From: an uncultured Paludibacter sp.
GTDB lineage: Bacteria; Bacteroidota; Bacteroidia; Bacteroidales; Paludibacteraceae
Direction of reading: 5' to 3'
Length of the DNA stretch: 36,897 bases
Assembly (NCBI GenBank): GCA_937897985.1
Contig: CALCBD010000063.1
Span: forward strand, 1 to 36,897
Shown here one piece after another: positions 24,701 to 34,400 of the stretch. Each line of letters starts with the position of its first letter. Within the stretch, counting starts at the first letter, position 1. The notes under the pieces were generated by a model. It was not told the DNA's origin, made no database searches, and saw only the letters and a program-made list of their open reading frames with translations. A program made the position numbers and the translations under genes.

Positions 24701-26462
24701 ACTTCAAAGCTATGTTACTGCCAGTGCCGGAAATGACATAAAAGTTGTTTTACCTGCTTCCTCGACAGTTTTAAATGGTTCGGCCAGCCGGGAATCGGCT
24801 TCCGGGACTCTGATATATCGCTGGAAACAAATGTTCGGTCCAAATGTAGTTCAGATTTCAGATTCAACAATCAGTAATCCTGTGGTTTCAGGGCTTATTG
24901 AAGGCATGTACAACTTCAGACTGACTGTAAAAAATACCGAAGGATATACTTCGACCGATGATGTTCTGGTGATGGTTACCAGCACTTTAAATGTAGCACC
25001 AACAGTATCACTCACTTCTCCGGCTGATAATACTACTTATGTTGAAGGAAAACCTGTAACACTGTCGGCTACAGCCGAAGATTTTGACGGGACCATTACC
25101 AAAGTTGAGTTTTTTGAAGGAAATAATCTGATTTCAACGGTTTCAGCCGCACCTTATACCGCAAGCTGGACACCGGTAGCCGGTAATTACACCGTTAATG
25201 CAAAAGCTACAGACAACGGCGGTGCAGTCAGCACTTCTACTTCATCGCACATTACCATATCGCCGCTGATGTCATGTACAACAACATCTGTCACAGCCAC
25301 ACAAGGTTCATTTACAGCAGGATATAAATGTACTTACGAGACTGTAGGTACAGATGTAACAGTTACCTTCGAATTGCTCGACGATAAAGCAGGTGTGGTT
25401 GCTTATCTCTGGAAAGAATCACCTTTCTCAGAACTGGCAATGACAAATGTAAGCGGAAAAATATTCTCGGTTACACTCGGTGGTCAAACACCGGGAACCA
25501 CCATTAGCTATGCTTGCAAGTTTGCATTCTCGGGGGGAATGTCGGTTACCAAATACATCACTTATGTAGTCGGAACAAATTGTGGTGGCACCACTAACGA
25601 CACTCAGGCTCCTACCGGCTTTACGGCATCGCCTGGTTATGTGACTGCAAATTCGGTTGAATTATTGTTAAACGCCATCGATAATTCGGGAACTGTAGAA
25701 TTTAACATTGCTTACGGGTCCAATAAACAAACAGTTTCTACTGCATCGGGAGTTCAAAAATCAATGATTATAACGGCACTTGAACCGGCTACTAATTATT
25801 CTTTCAGCATTACAGCAAGCGACATCGCAGGCAATCAGGCTTCAAATAATCCGATAATTATTGCGGTCACCACATCTGCCAACACCAATACCGACTGCTC
25901 GGGAACTGCCTCCGAAGCATCACAGGGTTCGTTCAGCACCGGTTATAAATATAATTTTACAACCAGCGGAACGGATGTAATTATCAGTTTTGAAATGTTG
26001 GATGATAAATCCGGATTAGTGGCTTATCTGTGGAATTATACATCAGGATTTGCCGAATCGGCCATGACAAATGCCGGAGGTAAAAAATTCAGCAAAACAC
26101 TAAGCGGACTCTCAGCCGGATCGGTCATCAAATTTGCCTGTAAATTTGCTTATGCAGGTGGAATGGTTGTTACAAAACAATTCTCTTACACCGTGGGAAG
26201 CAATTGCTCCGGTACCGGAACCAACGATATAATGATGGCGAAACAGTTCTTCTATCCGAATCCGGTTCAGGACATGCTCCATCTGACATTAGCTGACGAA
26301 AACAACCATATCATCATAACAGATATGATGAACAGAATACTTTTCGATAAAATGGTTTCAGGTTCCTGTGATTTGAATGTGAGCGGTTTTACACCACAGA
26401 TGTATGTTATCAGTATCGAAAACAGATCAGGTACAATCAGAACAAAAATGTTAAAAAAATAA
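21705..26462 (+). CDS. Giant GH81 endo-beta-1,3-glucanase with accessory modules, T9SS
   Basis: The 1585-residue enzyme has a signal peptide (cut near AHA/Q) and a GH81 domain (about 24-745). PTSDWWSALVKN opens the domain, and GHSWVDGFANNPQGNN leads into ESSSES with the family's catalytic acids Glu517 and Glu521. A linker region and a CBM6-like module follow (about 838-1000). Next are a PKD-like domain (about 1005-1098), an Ig-like domain (about 1100-1190) and two copies of a 105-residue beta module (about 1190-1298 and 1393-1503; QGSF...GY...VAYLW...GGM.VTK...VG.NC). An FN3-like module sits between the two copies, and a T9SS sorting domain (about 1510-1585) ends the protein. It would attack insoluble or triple-helical beta-1,3-glucan at the surface. 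It begins 34 nt after the GH16 gene. Confidence 0.92.
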   Translation: MKSNKIIYFTLSYLLTFVLSAHAQFVNSGSGSYRTTFPGTDAAGRNAYPSGTPYLSGNAVGKPVPTSDWWSALVKNGTASNLFNYPFTLKTTENGIVVSYIPNGVIDDLIPFLVGVSGLNAPKTYVSDYSDWTVTMDWNDGSHQFQTTAGVGMPFLYFTKKSTDVAQITINSGTVVIDNEMLICTNVKNGADFAVYAPTGSTWIKSGSVYTSTLNGKNYWSVAFIPLTASNVTNVAYEYKKYAYVFPVKTTANYTFNESTSVMRTDFSIQTEVKEGTETNMLIGLLPHQWAHLAAGSATPDKYSYATVRGEMKTMAGNSFSVENTFHGVLPTLPYVDNYSPGFSPSVLTGKIAELENSTMATWTDSYNEGQVFNQLMQTARIANETGNISARDKLLTTIKTRLENWFKAENGEVAFLFYYNSTWSSAIGYPAGYGQDNGLNDKQFHWGYFIAAAAFVEQFSPGWAAQWGEMVNLIVRDAAAYNRNDTMFPYLRNFSPYAGHSWVDGFANNPQGNNMESSSESMNFNAALIQWGQVTNNKSIRDLGIYLYTTEQTGIEEYYMDIHHRNFPASQRYSLYSRVWTNSNDNGTFWTADIAASYGIEMYPIQGGSLYLGQDTVYVKRLWDEIATNTGIMSNQANPNLWHDEMWKYLAFINPSKAIDMYNSYPNREIKFGISDAQTYHWLHAMNALGRIDASVTADYPIAAAFRQGNKMNYVAQNYSSSPITVTFSTGYQLTVPAGKMATSMDGSLTGTVTSSFSQAYKGGSVNLTIALTAGTPSKIEWMDGSTSLGTVTNSPYSFNAVNLQPGIHNFYAKVYEGEKYTVTNSVKVIVGNQLPYGGTAAQIPGTTEAGKYDVFEGGKGQDITYLDMTTANAGNFRTDESVDASTDNNEGAIITNIAAGEWLEYTVNINQTGLYSFAFRYASGNPSGGGPFHLEIDNQVVSPDIIVPSTSATVWNIWATKTVNDIPLVEGQHILRLVFTAGEFNLGKMTFTRTGDLLQSYVTASAGNDIKVVLPASSTVLNGSASRESASGTLIYRWKQMFGPNVVQISDSTISNPVVSGLIEGMYNFRLTVKNTEGYTSTDDVLVMVTSTLNVAPTVSLTSPADNTTYVEGKPVTLSATAEDFDGTITKVEFFEGNNLISTVSAAPYTASWTPVAGNYTVNAKATDNGGAVSTSTSSHITISPLMSCTTTSVTATQGSFTAGYKCTYETVGTDVTVTFELLDDKAGVVAYLWKESPFSELAMTNVSGKIFSVTLGGQTPGTTISYACKFAFSGGMSVTKYITYVVGTNCGGTTNDTQAPTGFTASPGYVTANSVELLLNAIDNSGTVEFNIAYGSNKQTVSTASGVQKSMIITALEPATNYSFSITASDIAGNQASNNPIIIAVTTSANTNTDCSGTASEASQGSFSTGYKYNFTTSGTDVIISFEMLDDKSGLVAYLWNYTSGFAESAMTNAGGKKFSKTLSGLSAGSVIKFACKFAYAGGMVVTKQFSYTVGSNCSGTGTNDIMMAKQFFYPNPVQDMLHLTLADENNHIIITDMMNRILFDKMVSGSCDLNVSGFTPQMYVISIENRSGTIRTKMLKK

Positions 26463-26548
26463 GAGCAGGTTGAGGTAAATTAAATTTGAATCGTCTGAAT
26501 TAAAGGTACGTCAAAATTAATTACTCATCAAAAAAAAACAGAAATTCT

Positions 26549-28195
26549 ATGAAGCACACTTTTTTCATATTATTGCTCGGACTCGTTTTATCCGTTCCGG
26601 GAACTTTAAATGCCGGTAATTCCATTCAGATAAAGGATAACTGGTATTACCTGAACGGCGAAAAATTCTTTATAAAAGCTTTAGGATACGAATTAGGGGC
26701 ACGTCCCGGGCAGCATCCTTATCAGGGAAAACGCGCCGACGATCTTGATTTACTCAGGTACGACCTGAAAGTCATTAAAGAAGGTGGTTACAATACCATT
26801 CGCACCTGGAGCCAGTTCAGTGAAGCTCAGCTGAAAGAGGTTCAGGCGTCGGGGTTGAAACTAATCATGGGGCTCGAAATTAATCCTGATGGCAATTACA
26901 ACGATCCTGACTTTGTGAAAAAATGTGAGAATGACGTGAGCAATGTGATGAAATATGCAAAAAAATACGATTGTATCATCACCTATTTAGTCATCAACGA
27001 ACCACAAACCGCTCATATTTACAATACAGGAGCCGCTTCATTTGTAAATTTGATGAAAAATCTGATTTCTGTCATTCACCGCGAACATCCGGGTATTCCC
27101 GTAACTTTATCGGCAAATGCAATGATCAGCGATTATCTCGATGAAAACTATTTTGATGTTTATGCCTACAACTGCTACGACCACGGCGAAGCACAAACTG
27201 CTACCATGGGATTCAAAAATTATATTAAATACCTCTGCAGGCTGAATGGATACGATAAACCATTTATTTGTACCGAATTCGGTTATTCGGTTTCGCACAG
27301 GGGCTTTGGCCGGTATGGCGGACAAACCCTCACACAGCAAAGCGATGGGCTGATATCGAATTACCGCGATTTGATTGATGCAGGTGCTGTGGGAATGTGC
27401 CCGTTTTATTATGCCGATGGCTGGTGGAAGGGCGGCGATCAAAACTACCATAACCCCGAGCAACCCGAAGAGTGGTTTGGATTTTGGGGTTACAGCGACC
27501 TGAACGACAAATATGGTTCACCACGTCCGGTATGGTTTGCACTCCGCAATTATATGAAAGCACTGGTTTTAAGCCCCAAAAACAATGAAATCTATCAGAC
27601 CGGCAACATTCCGTTAGAATTTTATACAGACAAAGAGGTAAAGCGGGTTACTGTGAAACTGAACGATAAAGTACTGTATTCAAAACAGTTTACACGTGAA
27701 GGTTATATTGCCGACCAACTGGCAATGCAGCTGAAAGAAACTCAGGACTGTGAGCTTGCATTCGAATTTTTCGACAAAACCGGAAGGCTTCTCAAAACAG
27801 AATCAATTATTATTCTGGCTTCCGATCACCCCATCGAATTGCCCCGGCTAACCATCGAAGTGACACCCGACAGAGATTTGAATCCAGGTAAAATTGCAAT
27901 GGTGAAAACAAAAATTGAAACCAATGATAAATTTAATATTGCCGATGATTTAAAAATAAGTTTTAACACCCACATTGGTTGGGAAGTCGGTCCGCAGGCA
28001 ACTATATCAGTCAAAGACCGGAAAGATAAAAAACTGATTGAAACAGAGAATTTCTTTCAAATCCCCGACAATTGCGTGGTAGTAAATGCTTCGGCCGGAA
28101 TCAGGGTTCAATTCGGTAAATTCTCGACCAATATATTCGACAGCAAAATAATATTCAGAGGCAATTGGGAGCAGGTGGCAGGCAGAAAAAAATAA
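26549..28195 (+). CDS. Clan GH-A (TIM-barrel) glycoside hydrolase, family unassigned
   Basis: The 548-residue protein has a signal peptide (cut near LNA/G) and a (beta/alpha)8 domain (about 24-345). The acid/base is expected at Glu151 in LVINEPQ and the nucleophile at Glu243 in FICTEFGYS, the strand 4/strand 7 pair of clan GH-A. The GYNTIRTWS and GLEINPDGNY segments resemble GH2/GH5/GH17-like barrels. The C-terminal 200 residues are beta-rich. I cannot assign a family with certainty; an exo- or endo-beta-glucanase acting on laminarin fragments fits the neighbours. No T9SS domain or lipobox is present, so it is probably periplasmic. The gap before it contains a TAAATTTG box (26481-26488) but no -33 box. 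Confidence 0.75.
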   Translation: MKHTFFILLLGLVLSVPGTLNAGNSIQIKDNWYYLNGEKFFIKALGYELGARPGQHPYQGKRADDLDLLRYDLKVIKEGGYNTIRTWSQFSEAQLKEVQASGLKLIMGLEINPDGNYNDPDFVKKCENDVSNVMKYAKKYDCIITYLVINEPQTAHIYNTGAASFVNLMKNLISVIHREHPGIPVTLSANAMISDYLDENYFDVYAYNCYDHGEAQTATMGFKNYIKYLCRLNGYDKPFICTEFGYSVSHRGFGRYGGQTLTQQSDGLISNYRDLIDAGAVGMCPFYYADGWWKGGDQNYHNPEQPEEWFGFWGYSDLNDKYGSPRPVWFALRNYMKALVLSPKNNEIYQTGNIPLEFYTDKEVKRVTVKLNDKVLYSKQFTREGYIADQLAMQLKETQDCELAFEFFDKTGRLLKTESIIILASDHPIELPRLTIEVTPDRDLNPGKIAMVKTKIETNDKFNIADDLKISFNTHIGWEVGPQATISVKDRKDKKLIETENFFQIPDNCVVVNASAGIRVQFGKFSTNIFDSKIIFRGNWEQVAGRKK

Positions 28196-28504
28196 TCCGG
28201 TTGCGGAAGCATACTGATTTATTTTCGACAACATTTTACTGTTTCTGAAAAAATGAATTCAGTACATTAATTTTCAGATATTTCAATGACGAAAAATCCG
28301 ACCATGTGCAAGCAACTATTGTGAGCCTGCAAATTTAACATCCGGCCCACTCAACTATAGACAAAAATACCGGAATTTATAACTGAACCCGGCAAACTGA
28401 AAAATGATGGAAATCCGGTGAGTGAGGATTAATTTCACAAAAGAATTAACACCTCATGAAGTATTTATAGCATATATTTGTAACCCGGCATCAAATTACA
28501 ATAA
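28196..28504. other. 309-nt gap with a possible -7 box for the GH30 gene
   Basis: The only signal I can support is TATATTTG at 28473-28480, a TAnnTTTG match 25 nt before the ATG at 28505. No TTTG lies at the -33 distance. ATTTCAGATATTTCAATGACG-like AT-rich DNA fills the rest, and I see no strong terminator or gene. Confidence 0.4.
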
Positions 28505-30019
28505 ATGATAAAATCAACTGAAATGAAAATATTCAAATTAACTCTCGTTCTTATGTACAGCGGTATAATGCTGAGCTGCGTAGTACCTGAAAAACCTTTG
28601 TCCGTTGAAATTTACGAAACATCGGAAAGCGGGAATCAACTCAAAAAAATCACGGAATCATATCAGGGAGAGCAAAGTACAATCATCAGACTTTTTCCTG
28701 ATCAGAAATTTCAGACTATCGTTGGTTTTGGAGGTTCGTTTACCGAGTCGTCGGCTTATTTATTGAACAAACTGAGTCAGAAAAACCGGAATTTTCTATT
28801 AGAAGCCTATTTCGGACAGGAAGGTGCAAGATATTCGCTGACCCGCACCCATATTAATTCCTGCGACTTTTCGTTGAGTAATTACTCGTATGCACCTGTT
28901 GCAGGTGATAAGGGTTTGGAACATTTTACGATTGACGAAGACCGGAATGACATTATACCAATGATCAGGGATGCCATGGCTGTTTCCAAAGATGGTTTTA
29001 AAATCATTGCTTCACCCTGGACCGCACCACCCTGGATGAAGGACAACAACAGCTGGGTTGGTGGGCGTTTATTGCCTGCTTACAGAGACAGCTGGGCATT
29101 GTTTTTTTCAAAATTCCTTACTGAATACAAAAAGGAGGGAATCAGCATTTGGGGAATCACCGTTGAAAACGAGCCACTGGGCAATGGAAATAATTGGGAA
29201 AGCATGTACTTTACAGCTCCCGAAATGGTTGATTTTGTGAATAATTACCTCGGCCCGCGACTTAAAGCCGATGGACAGAATGTCAAAATACTTGCTTACG
29301 ATCAGAACCGCGGTACCGATCTTGAAAACTGGGCATCGGTGATTTACAGGGACAGCACCTCATCCGGATATTTCGATGGTTTTGCAATTCACTGGTATGC
29401 AAGTACTGAGGACTGGATGCCCGAATCCCTGAATTTCACACATGAAAAATCGCCTTCCCGCCATCTGATTCAGACTGAAGCATGTGTCGACGCCGAAGTT
29501 CCTCACTGGAAAGACGATCAATGGTATTGGTCGAAAGAAGCAACCGACTGGGGATGGGACTGGGCCCCACCGGCACAGAAATACCTCCATCCCAAATACG
29601 TACCGGTATACCGTTACGCAAGAGATATTATCGGCTGTCTGAACAATTGGGTGGATGGCTGGGTGGACTGGAACATGGTGCTCGACCGACAGGGCGGACC
29701 CAACTGGTTTAAGAACTGGTGTACTGCACCTGTCATTGTTGACCCCGACAAAGACGAGGTTTACCTCACTCCCCTATATTATACCATGGCACATTTCAGC
29801 AGGTTTATCCGACCGGGAGCTGTGCGCATTGGATTTGATAATACGGCAACCAATTTAATGGTAACCGCAGCTCAAAACCCGGATGGTACAATTGCAGTGG
29901 TAATACTGAATATGAATTCCGAAGCAGTGAATTTTGAACTTAAAATAGCCGGCAAATCAGTCAAACTGAGCATTAGTGCTCATGCTATACAAACAGCAAT
30001 AATCAATACAAATGTATGA
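28505..30019 (+). CDS. GH30 beta-glucanase lipoprotein (beta-1,6-glucanase type)
   Basis: The 504-residue enzyme matches GH30: FGGSFTESSAYLL near the start, SPWTAPPWMK, acid/base Glu223 in VENEP and nucleophile Glu325 in IQTEACV, then a C-terminal beta-sandwich. GH30 members include beta-1,6-glucanases, beta-glucosidases and glucosylceramidases. In this locus, removal of beta-1,6 branches from laminarin is the best reading. A second ATG at 28523 gives MKIFKLTLVLMYSGIMLSC, a clean lipoprotein signal with lipobox LSC. The start could be there rather than at 28505. It is followed by the sugar transporter after 55 nt. Confidence 0.9.
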   Translation: MIKSTEMKIFKLTLVLMYSGIMLSCVVPEKPLSVEIYETSESGNQLKKITESYQGEQSTIIRLFPDQKFQTIVGFGGSFTESSAYLLNKLSQKNRNFLLEAYFGQEGARYSLTRTHINSCDFSLSNYSYAPVAGDKGLEHFTIDEDRNDIIPMIRDAMAVSKDGFKIIASPWTAPPWMKDNNSWVGGRLLPAYRDSWALFFSKFLTEYKKEGISIWGITVENEPLGNGNNWESMYFTAPEMVDFVNNYLGPRLKADGQNVKILAYDQNRGTDLENWASVIYRDSTSSGYFDGFAIHWYASTEDWMPESLNFTHEKSPSRHLIQTEACVDAEVPHWKDDQWYWSKEATDWGWDWAPPAQKYLHPKYVPVYRYARDIIGCLNNWVDGWVDWNMVLDRQGGPNWFKNWCTAPVIVDPDKDEVYLTPLYYTMAHFSRFIRPGAVRIGFDNTATNLMVTAAQNPDGTIAVVILNMNSEAVNFELKIAGKSVKLSISAHAIQTAIINTNV

Positions 30020-30074
30020 TCTTCTATAAGATTAACTGAAAACAGGTAAACAATTTTAAAACAAATTAAAGGAA

Positions 30075-31424
30075 ATGAACGACAATCTGAATAAATTATC
30101 CGTTAAAGAAAAAATCGGATACAGTCTGGGCGATACGGCTTCGCATTTTGTTTGGGACATGGTAGGTTTCTGGCTGTTGTTTTTCTACACCGATGTATAC
30201 GGCATTTCGGCCGCAGCTGCCGGTACAATCATGCTCATTGCCCGCTTCTGGGACATGGCTATCGACCCGGTTATCGGCATTTTATCCGACCGCACCGAAA
30301 CACGCAGGGGCAAATTCCGACCATATATTTTGTTCGGAGCCGTACCGTACGCCGTTCTGGCAATTCTGACATTTACCACACCCGGATTTGGCGAAGAAGG
30401 TAAAATCATTTACGCAGGGGCAACTTATATTTTACTGATGACGGCATACGCTGCCATTAATTTGCCCTATTCAGCATTGGGAGCCGTAATGACCGACGAT
30501 ACCTATGAACGTGCCGGGTTGAATACTTACCGTTTTATTGCAGGATTTACCGGACAGTTTATTGTTACCGGACTGGCTCTTACTCTCGCTGAATTTTTCG
30601 GACGCGGCAATAAAGCCCAGGGATTCCAGTATACCGTATTTATATTTGCCATCATTAGTCTGATATTCTTTTTTATCACTTTCAAAACAACAAAAGAAAG
30701 GGTAAAACCTCCCAAAGAACAAAACAACTCACTCAGGGAGGATTTCAGCGGTCTGATTCACAACAAAGCGTGGTTGATTTTAGCCATAGTGGGCATTGTG
30801 TCGTTTATTATGTTTGCCATGCAAAATGCCGCCATTGCCTATTATTTTAAATATTATCTCGGCCGGGAAGAAAACGTTCAGTTATTCAATGTCGTCGGAA
30901 CTGTGGCACTTATCGTGGCATTGCCCCTGTCAAAACCACTTGCCAAAAGGTTTGGTAACCGGAATGTTTTTATCGGAAGTTCGCTCATTTCAGGAATATT
31001 CTTTATACTTATTTATACAGCCCGGGTCCAGGACATATATGCCATTTACGCATTTAACATTATCGCTAAAATGGCTTATGCTCCGGCAGTACCATTATTA
31101 TGGACCATGATAGCCGATTCGGCCGACTATGGCGAATGGAAAACCGGGCGAAGAGCCACGGGCCTGTACTTTTCGGCAGCTGTTTTTGCTCAGAAAGCAG
31201 GATGGGGTATTGGTGCAGCCGTTGCCGGGTGGATACTGGCGTGGTCCTCATTTGTGCCCAACAGCGTACAAAATGATACAGCTATAACAGGTATAAAATT
31301 ACTGGTTTCAGTCATACCTGGCATTTTGTATATGTCGTGTGCTATTTTCATGATTTTTTATAAAATCGACAAAAAAACGACAGACTTAATGAAAGCGGAT
31401 CTCGACAACAGACGCAAACAATAA
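30075..31424 (+). CDS. GPH-family sugar:cation symporter
   Basis: The 449-residue inner-membrane protein has about 12 transmembrane helices and the glycoside-pentoside-hexuronide (MelB-like) features. KIGYSLGDTASHFVWDM is at the N-terminus. DMAIDPVIGILSDRTETRRGKFRPYILFG carries the cation-site Asp residues and the loop 2-3 RxxxRRGKxRP signature. A YAPAVPLLWTMIADSADYGEWKTGRRATG segment comes late. It would import laminari-oligosaccharides or glucosides with Na+ or H+. It lies between the GH30 and phosphorylase genes, which supports import followed by phosphorolysis. Confidence 0.9.
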   Translation: MNDNLNKLSVKEKIGYSLGDTASHFVWDMVGFWLLFFYTDVYGISAAAAGTIMLIARFWDMAIDPVIGILSDRTETRRGKFRPYILFGAVPYAVLAILTFTTPGFGEEGKIIYAGATYILLMTAYAAINLPYSALGAVMTDDTYERAGLNTYRFIAGFTGQFIVTGLALTLAEFFGRGNKAQGFQYTVFIFAIISLIFFFITFKTTKERVKPPKEQNNSLREDFSGLIHNKAWLILAIVGIVSFIMFAMQNAAIAYYFKYYLGREENVQLFNVVGTVALIVALPLSKPLAKRFGNRNVFIGSSLISGIFFILIYTARVQDIYAIYAFNIIAKMAYAPAVPLLWTMIADSADYGEWKTGRRATGLYFSAAVFAQKAGWGIGAAVAGWILAWSSFVPNSVQNDTAITGIKLLVSVIPGILYMSCAIFMIFYKIDKKTTDLMKADLDNRRKQ

Positions 31425-31480
31425 TGAATCCTTATCTGTCCGACAGAAAATTATAATTTAACTTTATTACAATTTATCAA

Positions 31481-34400
31481 ATGAATAAGCTGAATGATGG
31501 AAAACCGGCCGCAACTGCTGCTTCGAAAAGCTGCGGTGCATTAATGATCGGGAAAAGTCACGTACAAACCGATATCAAAAAAGCTACAGGCCAATTTATA
31601 CAGATTGATGGTGAAAAATATTACGAGATTAAAAATTTCGATGCCATGCAACCTTTTTTTATCAGCCTGGCAAGCGACTCTAACCATTGGATGTACATAT
31701 CCTCTTCAGGCGGACTTACAGCAGGACGCAAAAATCCTGACATGGCGCTCTTCCCTTATTATACCGACGATAAAATCAGCGAATCGGCCGAAATTACCGG
31801 CAGTAAAACCATCATCAGAGTTTGTATGGATGGCAACCTGTACTTATGGGAACCATTTTCCGACAGATATCTGGGAATTTACAACACCGAAAGAAGTATT
31901 GCCAAAAGCACAACCGGCAACAAATTAATATTCACTGAAAAAAATACCGATTTGGGTTTGACCTTTTCGTATAGCTGGATGAACAGCGATAAATTCGGAT
32001 GGGTAAAAAAAAGCAGGATAACCAACGTAAACAATTTTGATATCGAAGTTAACTTGATCGATGGTCTGCAAAACATCCTTCCTTCGGGTGTCGACCGGCA
32101 AACTCAAAACACCTATTCAACGCTGGTGGATGGCTATAAGAAAACCGAACTGATAGAAGACGCAGCTTTAGCCCTGTTCCGGATGGAGGCTATTCTGGTC
32201 GACCGCCCCGAACCAAGTGAATCGCTGCGTTGCAATACTGCATGGTGTTATGGTTTACCCGAAGCCCGTTTTTTACTTAGCTCCACTCAACTGAATAACT
32301 TCAGAAAAGGTGATAATACTTTTCCCGAAACAGAAGCGAAGGGAGTCAGAGCTGCATTTTTTGCCTGTACCGACCTTCAACTCCATCCGGGAGCAACCCA
32401 GGAATGGTACTTTATAGCCGAAGTTCATCAGGACAGTACTGCGGTCAACAATCTGATTGATTACATTCAAACCTCCAAAGACATAAAGTCTGAGTTGGAA
32501 CAGGACATTGCAAAAGGCACTGAAAATCTGATAAAAATAGTTGCTCAGGCAGATGGAATTCAACATACAGGGGATGAAAACGGCATGGCACGGCATTTCG
32601 CTAATGTGCTGTTCAACACCATGCGCGGTGGAATTTACAACGACAATTATAACATTAACGGTCGGTTTTTTGCACAACACGTGAAGCATTTCAACCGTAA
32701 AATCGGTGAACAACACAACGAATTTTTACTATCGATTCCCGATATTACTGATTACAGGGCATTAGAAAAACTGATTCAGAATCAGAATGATAATAATTTA
32801 TACCGGCTTTTTCAGGAATACCTTCCTTTGACTTTCAGCCGAAGGCATGGTGATCCGAGTCGCCCGTGGAACCTTTTCAATATCAACATCAGGGATGAAG
32901 CCGGAAATCAGTTATTATCGTATCAGGGCAACTGGCGCGATATTTTCCAAAACTGGGAAGCACTTTCAATATCGTATCCATTGTACATCAACGGTATCAT
33001 TTCGAAGTTTCTGAATGCAACCACTGCTGATGGTTACAATCCCTACCGGGTTACCAACGAAGGCATCGACTGGGAAGTAATTGAGCCCGATAATCCGTGG
33101 TCGAACATCGGTTACTGGGGCGATCATCAGATTATTTATCTGCTTAAACTTATGGAGCTTTCACGCTCGCACAATCCGGATTCACTGGCATCGTGGCTCG
33201 ATAAAGAGTTGTTTGCTTACGCCAATGTGCCGTATCGCATTAAAAATTATGAAGAAATTGTTGATGATCCGAAAAATTCAATTCGTTTCGATCAGGTACA
33301 ACATCATAAAACCGAACAGCTCGAAAAAACTTACGGAGCCGATGCCAGACTTATCTTAAACAACAACGGCGAAGTTAAGTTAGTGAATCTCACCGAAAAA
33401 TTGCTGGCTACACTGCTCGCAAAACTGAGCAATTTCATCCCTGACGCAGGCATTTGGATGAACACACTCCGACCTGAATGGAACGATGCCAATAATGCAC
33501 TGGTAGGAACAGGAGCGTCGATGGTAACGCTCTGCTATATGCGGAGATTTGTTACTTTTACGCGGCAACTGTTCAGCAATGCTCAAACGGTTTCAATTGC
33601 CGTATCAAAGGAAATTTTTGATTTCTTCGAAAATGTATTTGCTGCTTTGATCGACAATGCTTCGAACTTAGAAAAGGGATTTACTGATCAACAGCGCCGG
33701 ACAGTCACTGACGAATTAGGACGGGCCGGAAGCAACTTCCGTCATTCAGTTTATGAAGGGTTTTCGAATCAGAAAGCATATATTTCAGCTTCCGACATTA
33801 TCAATTTTCTGAACATTACTCTCGATTATCTCGACCGTTCAATTGAGAATAACAAACGGGCTGACAATATGTATCATGCTTACAATATTGTCAGTTTCGG
33901 TGAAAACGTAGTAACCATCCGCCATTTATACGAAATGCTTGAGGGGCAGGTGGCCGTGCTGAGTTCGGGCAAACTATCGGCTTCAGAAGCCAACGATGTA
34001 CTTAATGCACTAAGTATGAGCGAACTTTATCGCGCCGATCAGAACAGCTATATACTTTATCCGAACAAAAAGCTACCTTCATTTTTGAAAAAAAATGAAA
34101 TATCATCTGAAGAAGTAATGCGAATAAGTTTATTAAAAGAATTGATATCAAAGGGAGATTCACGCATCATTACTCAGGATAAAAAAGGAAAATTCCATTT
34201 CAATGCAGCATTTAATAATGTCGGATTTTTAAATCAGGCGCTCGGAAATCCCGATTTTAAAGCCGAATTTAAACCGACCGGTGATGATATAACTGCAATT
34301 AAAAATCTGTACGAAAAGATATTCGATCATCAGTCGTTCACAGGTCGCTCGGGGACATTCTACAAGTACGAAGGATTGGGTTGCATTTACTGGCACATGG

